From Pedobacter sp. SYP-B3415 (GTDB taxonomy: Bacteria; Bacteroidota; Bacteroidia; Sphingobacteriales; Sphingobacteriaceae): a DNA stretch of 64,000 bases. The notes beneath the pieces were generated by a model. That model searched no databases. It worked only from the letters and a program-made list of their open reading frames with translations, and was not told the origin of the DNA. Below are positions 62,875 to 64,000 of this stretch, in pieces (the stretch's first letter is position 1; every line of letters starts with the position of its first letter). A program made the translations under genes and the position numbers. Location of the stretch: the NCBI RefSeq assembly GCF_004138205.1, contig NZ_RXNQ01000033.1:248001-312000 (forward strand). The letters are read 5' to 3'.

Positions 62875-64000
62875 TTATCGTTTATCAGCGGGAGGACTGT
62901 AGTTCATCGGCAAACTGTCTGCAATTTTTTCCCAGGACCATACACCTTCGAAAAGCACGGAACGCGGATCTGCAACTTCGCCATTGCTGTAGAAATAGAG
63001 TGGGTACTTAATTAAGTTGACAAGCGATACCTGGTAGTTGGGCATATCAGGAGGCCGGTTGATCGACATGCCAAGGCGGGCCCGGAAAGAGTCGGTTTCG
63101 CGCTCCCTGGTATAAACGATATACAGGATGTCGGCATAGGGAACAAACTTCAGATCTCCGTTTAATGTTCTCACCAGGGTGTCAGACCGGACCGGTTTAC
63201 GGTTTAAAATGCGTATTTCTTCAGGTTCATTTTTCATACGCATCCAGTAACCAATCGAATCGCCAGCTGTGATGATGACTTTGTTTGATGGGCCGCGTGC
63301 GGCACGCAAGCGCGCCAGATTTGCATCGATGAGGCTATCGGGCAGCCGGTTTGGATTTCGCCTTGGAATAAGTTTATGGATCAGGAAGCCCTGCTGCTCT
63401 GTTGTGCCCTGGTACAACGCGCGAAAAAAGTGCTGCGTTGAACCGTTATAAGCGACCAGCCGCTTCTGTATGTAACGCCGCATGCGCGCCGGAGAAGCCG
63501 GAAGGTCTTCGTAGGTCGGTAAACCCGAGTAGTAAACGATCTTGCTGCGCATGTCGAATTCAAATTCTTTCAGCAGGTATTTTATCCGGTAACCCAGCGA
63601 CTTATTCTCAATGATCAGAAACTCATCTGCATTTACGGTAAGCACCCGGGTCTGCGGATCAAAATGTGTCCGTAACACATCCTCGTTTGAAATTCTGCAG
63701 TTTTCGGCGTTTTCTGTCATTCCGATAAAACTTTCCCGGAAGATGCGAAGATGATTAAGCCGGTCCGGATCGGGCCTGATAACCACCTCGCTCAGATTTG
63801 TAGGATTTTCATCGAGCAGGATCTCGATGTCAAGAGCATTGTTGCTCACAGTTACCTGTCTGCTCGCCGGCAAATAACCTATCATTTGCACAAGCAGATC
63901 GTACGTGCCGTTTCTGAGTGGCGGCAGTGAAAAACGACCTTTATCGTTCGCTGCCGTACCTAGTTTGTAGCCACTGACATAAACACCCGCACCCGGTAAG
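62875..64000 (-). CDS. Carboxypeptidase-regulatory-like domain surface protein, 5' end outside window
   Basis: Frame is open to the right edge. The first visible residues (GAGVYVSG, then KGRFSLPPLRNGTYDLLV, then GYLPASRQVTVSNNALDIEILLDE) are a CarboxypepD-regulatory beta-sandwich, typical of surface or barrel-linked proteins of Bacteroidota. The rest (about 300 residues) is of a type often annotated as 'carboxypeptidase-like regulatory domain-containing protein' with no known enzymatic role. No signal peptide can be seen because the start is missing. It precedes the radical SAM gene on the same strand. Confidence 0.75.
   Translation of the reverse strand, partial: LPGAGVYVSGYKLGTAANDKGRFSLPPLRNGTYDLLVQMIGYLPASRQVTVSNNALDIEILLDENPTNLSEVVIRPDPDRLNHLRIFRESFIGMTENAENCRISNEDVLRTHFDPQTRVLTVNADEFLIIENKSLGYRIKYLLKEFEFDMRSKIVYYSGLPTYEDLPASPARMRRYIQKRLVAYNGSTQHFFRALYQGTTEQQGFLIHKLIPRRNPNRLPDSLIDANLARLRAARGPSNKVIITAGDSIGYWMRMKNEPEEIRILNRKPVRSDTLVRTLNGDLKFVPYADILYIVYTRERETDSFRARLGMSINRPPDMPNYQVSLVNLIKYPLYFYSNGEVADPRSVLFEGVWSWEKIADSLPMNYSPPADKR

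Noticed and set aside
1..64000. CRISPR arrays, IS elements, prophage, integrase or replication origin
   Set aside because: No repeat-spacer pattern, transposase, phage structural gene, integrase or DnaA-box cluster was found.

Overview
The window looks like a chromosomal segment of a Bacteroidota bacterium, most likely from the Sphingobacteriia/Pedobacter-like side (genus not decidable here). Lineage evidence: a SusC/SusD pair with ECF sigma factor and FecR anti-sigma factor, a type IX secretion (Por) C-terminal sorting domain, DUF4290 next to murA, carboxypeptidase-regulatory-domain surface proteins, SPII lipoproteins, few strong Shine-Dalgarno sequences, and repeated promoter -7 boxes of the Bacteroidota type TAnnTTTG. 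I see no insertion sequence, phage or CRISPR array. One tRNA (Arg, CCG) is present.

Layout. 0-4.7 kb: 3' end of a cysteine desulfurase, a small hydrophilic protein, a TPR protein, cydAB (cytochrome bd oxidase), an untracked 36-residue membrane ORF, and a MarC-family protein. 4.7-11.3 kb: two APC amino acid permeases flanking a membrane pyrophosphatase (hppA), then a YhcC-type radical SAM protein. 11.3-17.9 kb: two tandem ammonium transporters, the second followed by an outer-membrane porin, with an SRPBCC protein between them, then a DUF4468-like protein and a YkuK/DUF458 protein. 18-26.9 kb: a fused trehalose-6-phosphate synthase/phosphatase, catalase, a BlaR1-like/BlaI-like pair, dprA and cystathionine beta-synthase. 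27-36.3 kb: metallophosphoesterase, murA, DUF4290, a UvrD/PcrA helicase, a secreted SGNH hydrolase, an M20 dipeptidase and a dicarboxylate symporter. 36.3-45.5 kb: SDR/HxlR divergent pair, an unrecognised small-protein/membrane-protein operon, two lipoproteins, tRNA-Arg, mgtE, a GH15 enzyme, a DbpA-like helicase and a half-size DUF1456 protein. 45.5-53.4 kb: an outer-membrane beta-barrel protein, ettA, clpC and a CAP-domain lipoprotein. 53.5-61.6 kb: a nutrient-uptake locus (ECF sigma, FecR, SusC with STN domain, SusD, DUF1735-like/discoidin-like lipoprotein) with two LacI-type palindromes in front of it. 61.7-64 kb: a PA0069-type radical SAM protein and the 3' part of a surface protein.

How genes may work together: the SusCD locus is a complete substrate-sensing and uptake unit (SusC signals through FecR to the ECF factor) but has no hydrolase beside it. 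The two Amt transporters have different control regions; only the second has an FNR-like palindrome and a co-transcribed porin. Stress and storage functions (trehalose synthesis, catalase, ClpC, cytochrome bd, pyrophosphatase) are frequent but not in one operon. Most of the window is ordinary core genome; the more interesting signals are in the intergenic regions (twin operators, start-codon hairpins, promoter boxes abutting start codons).
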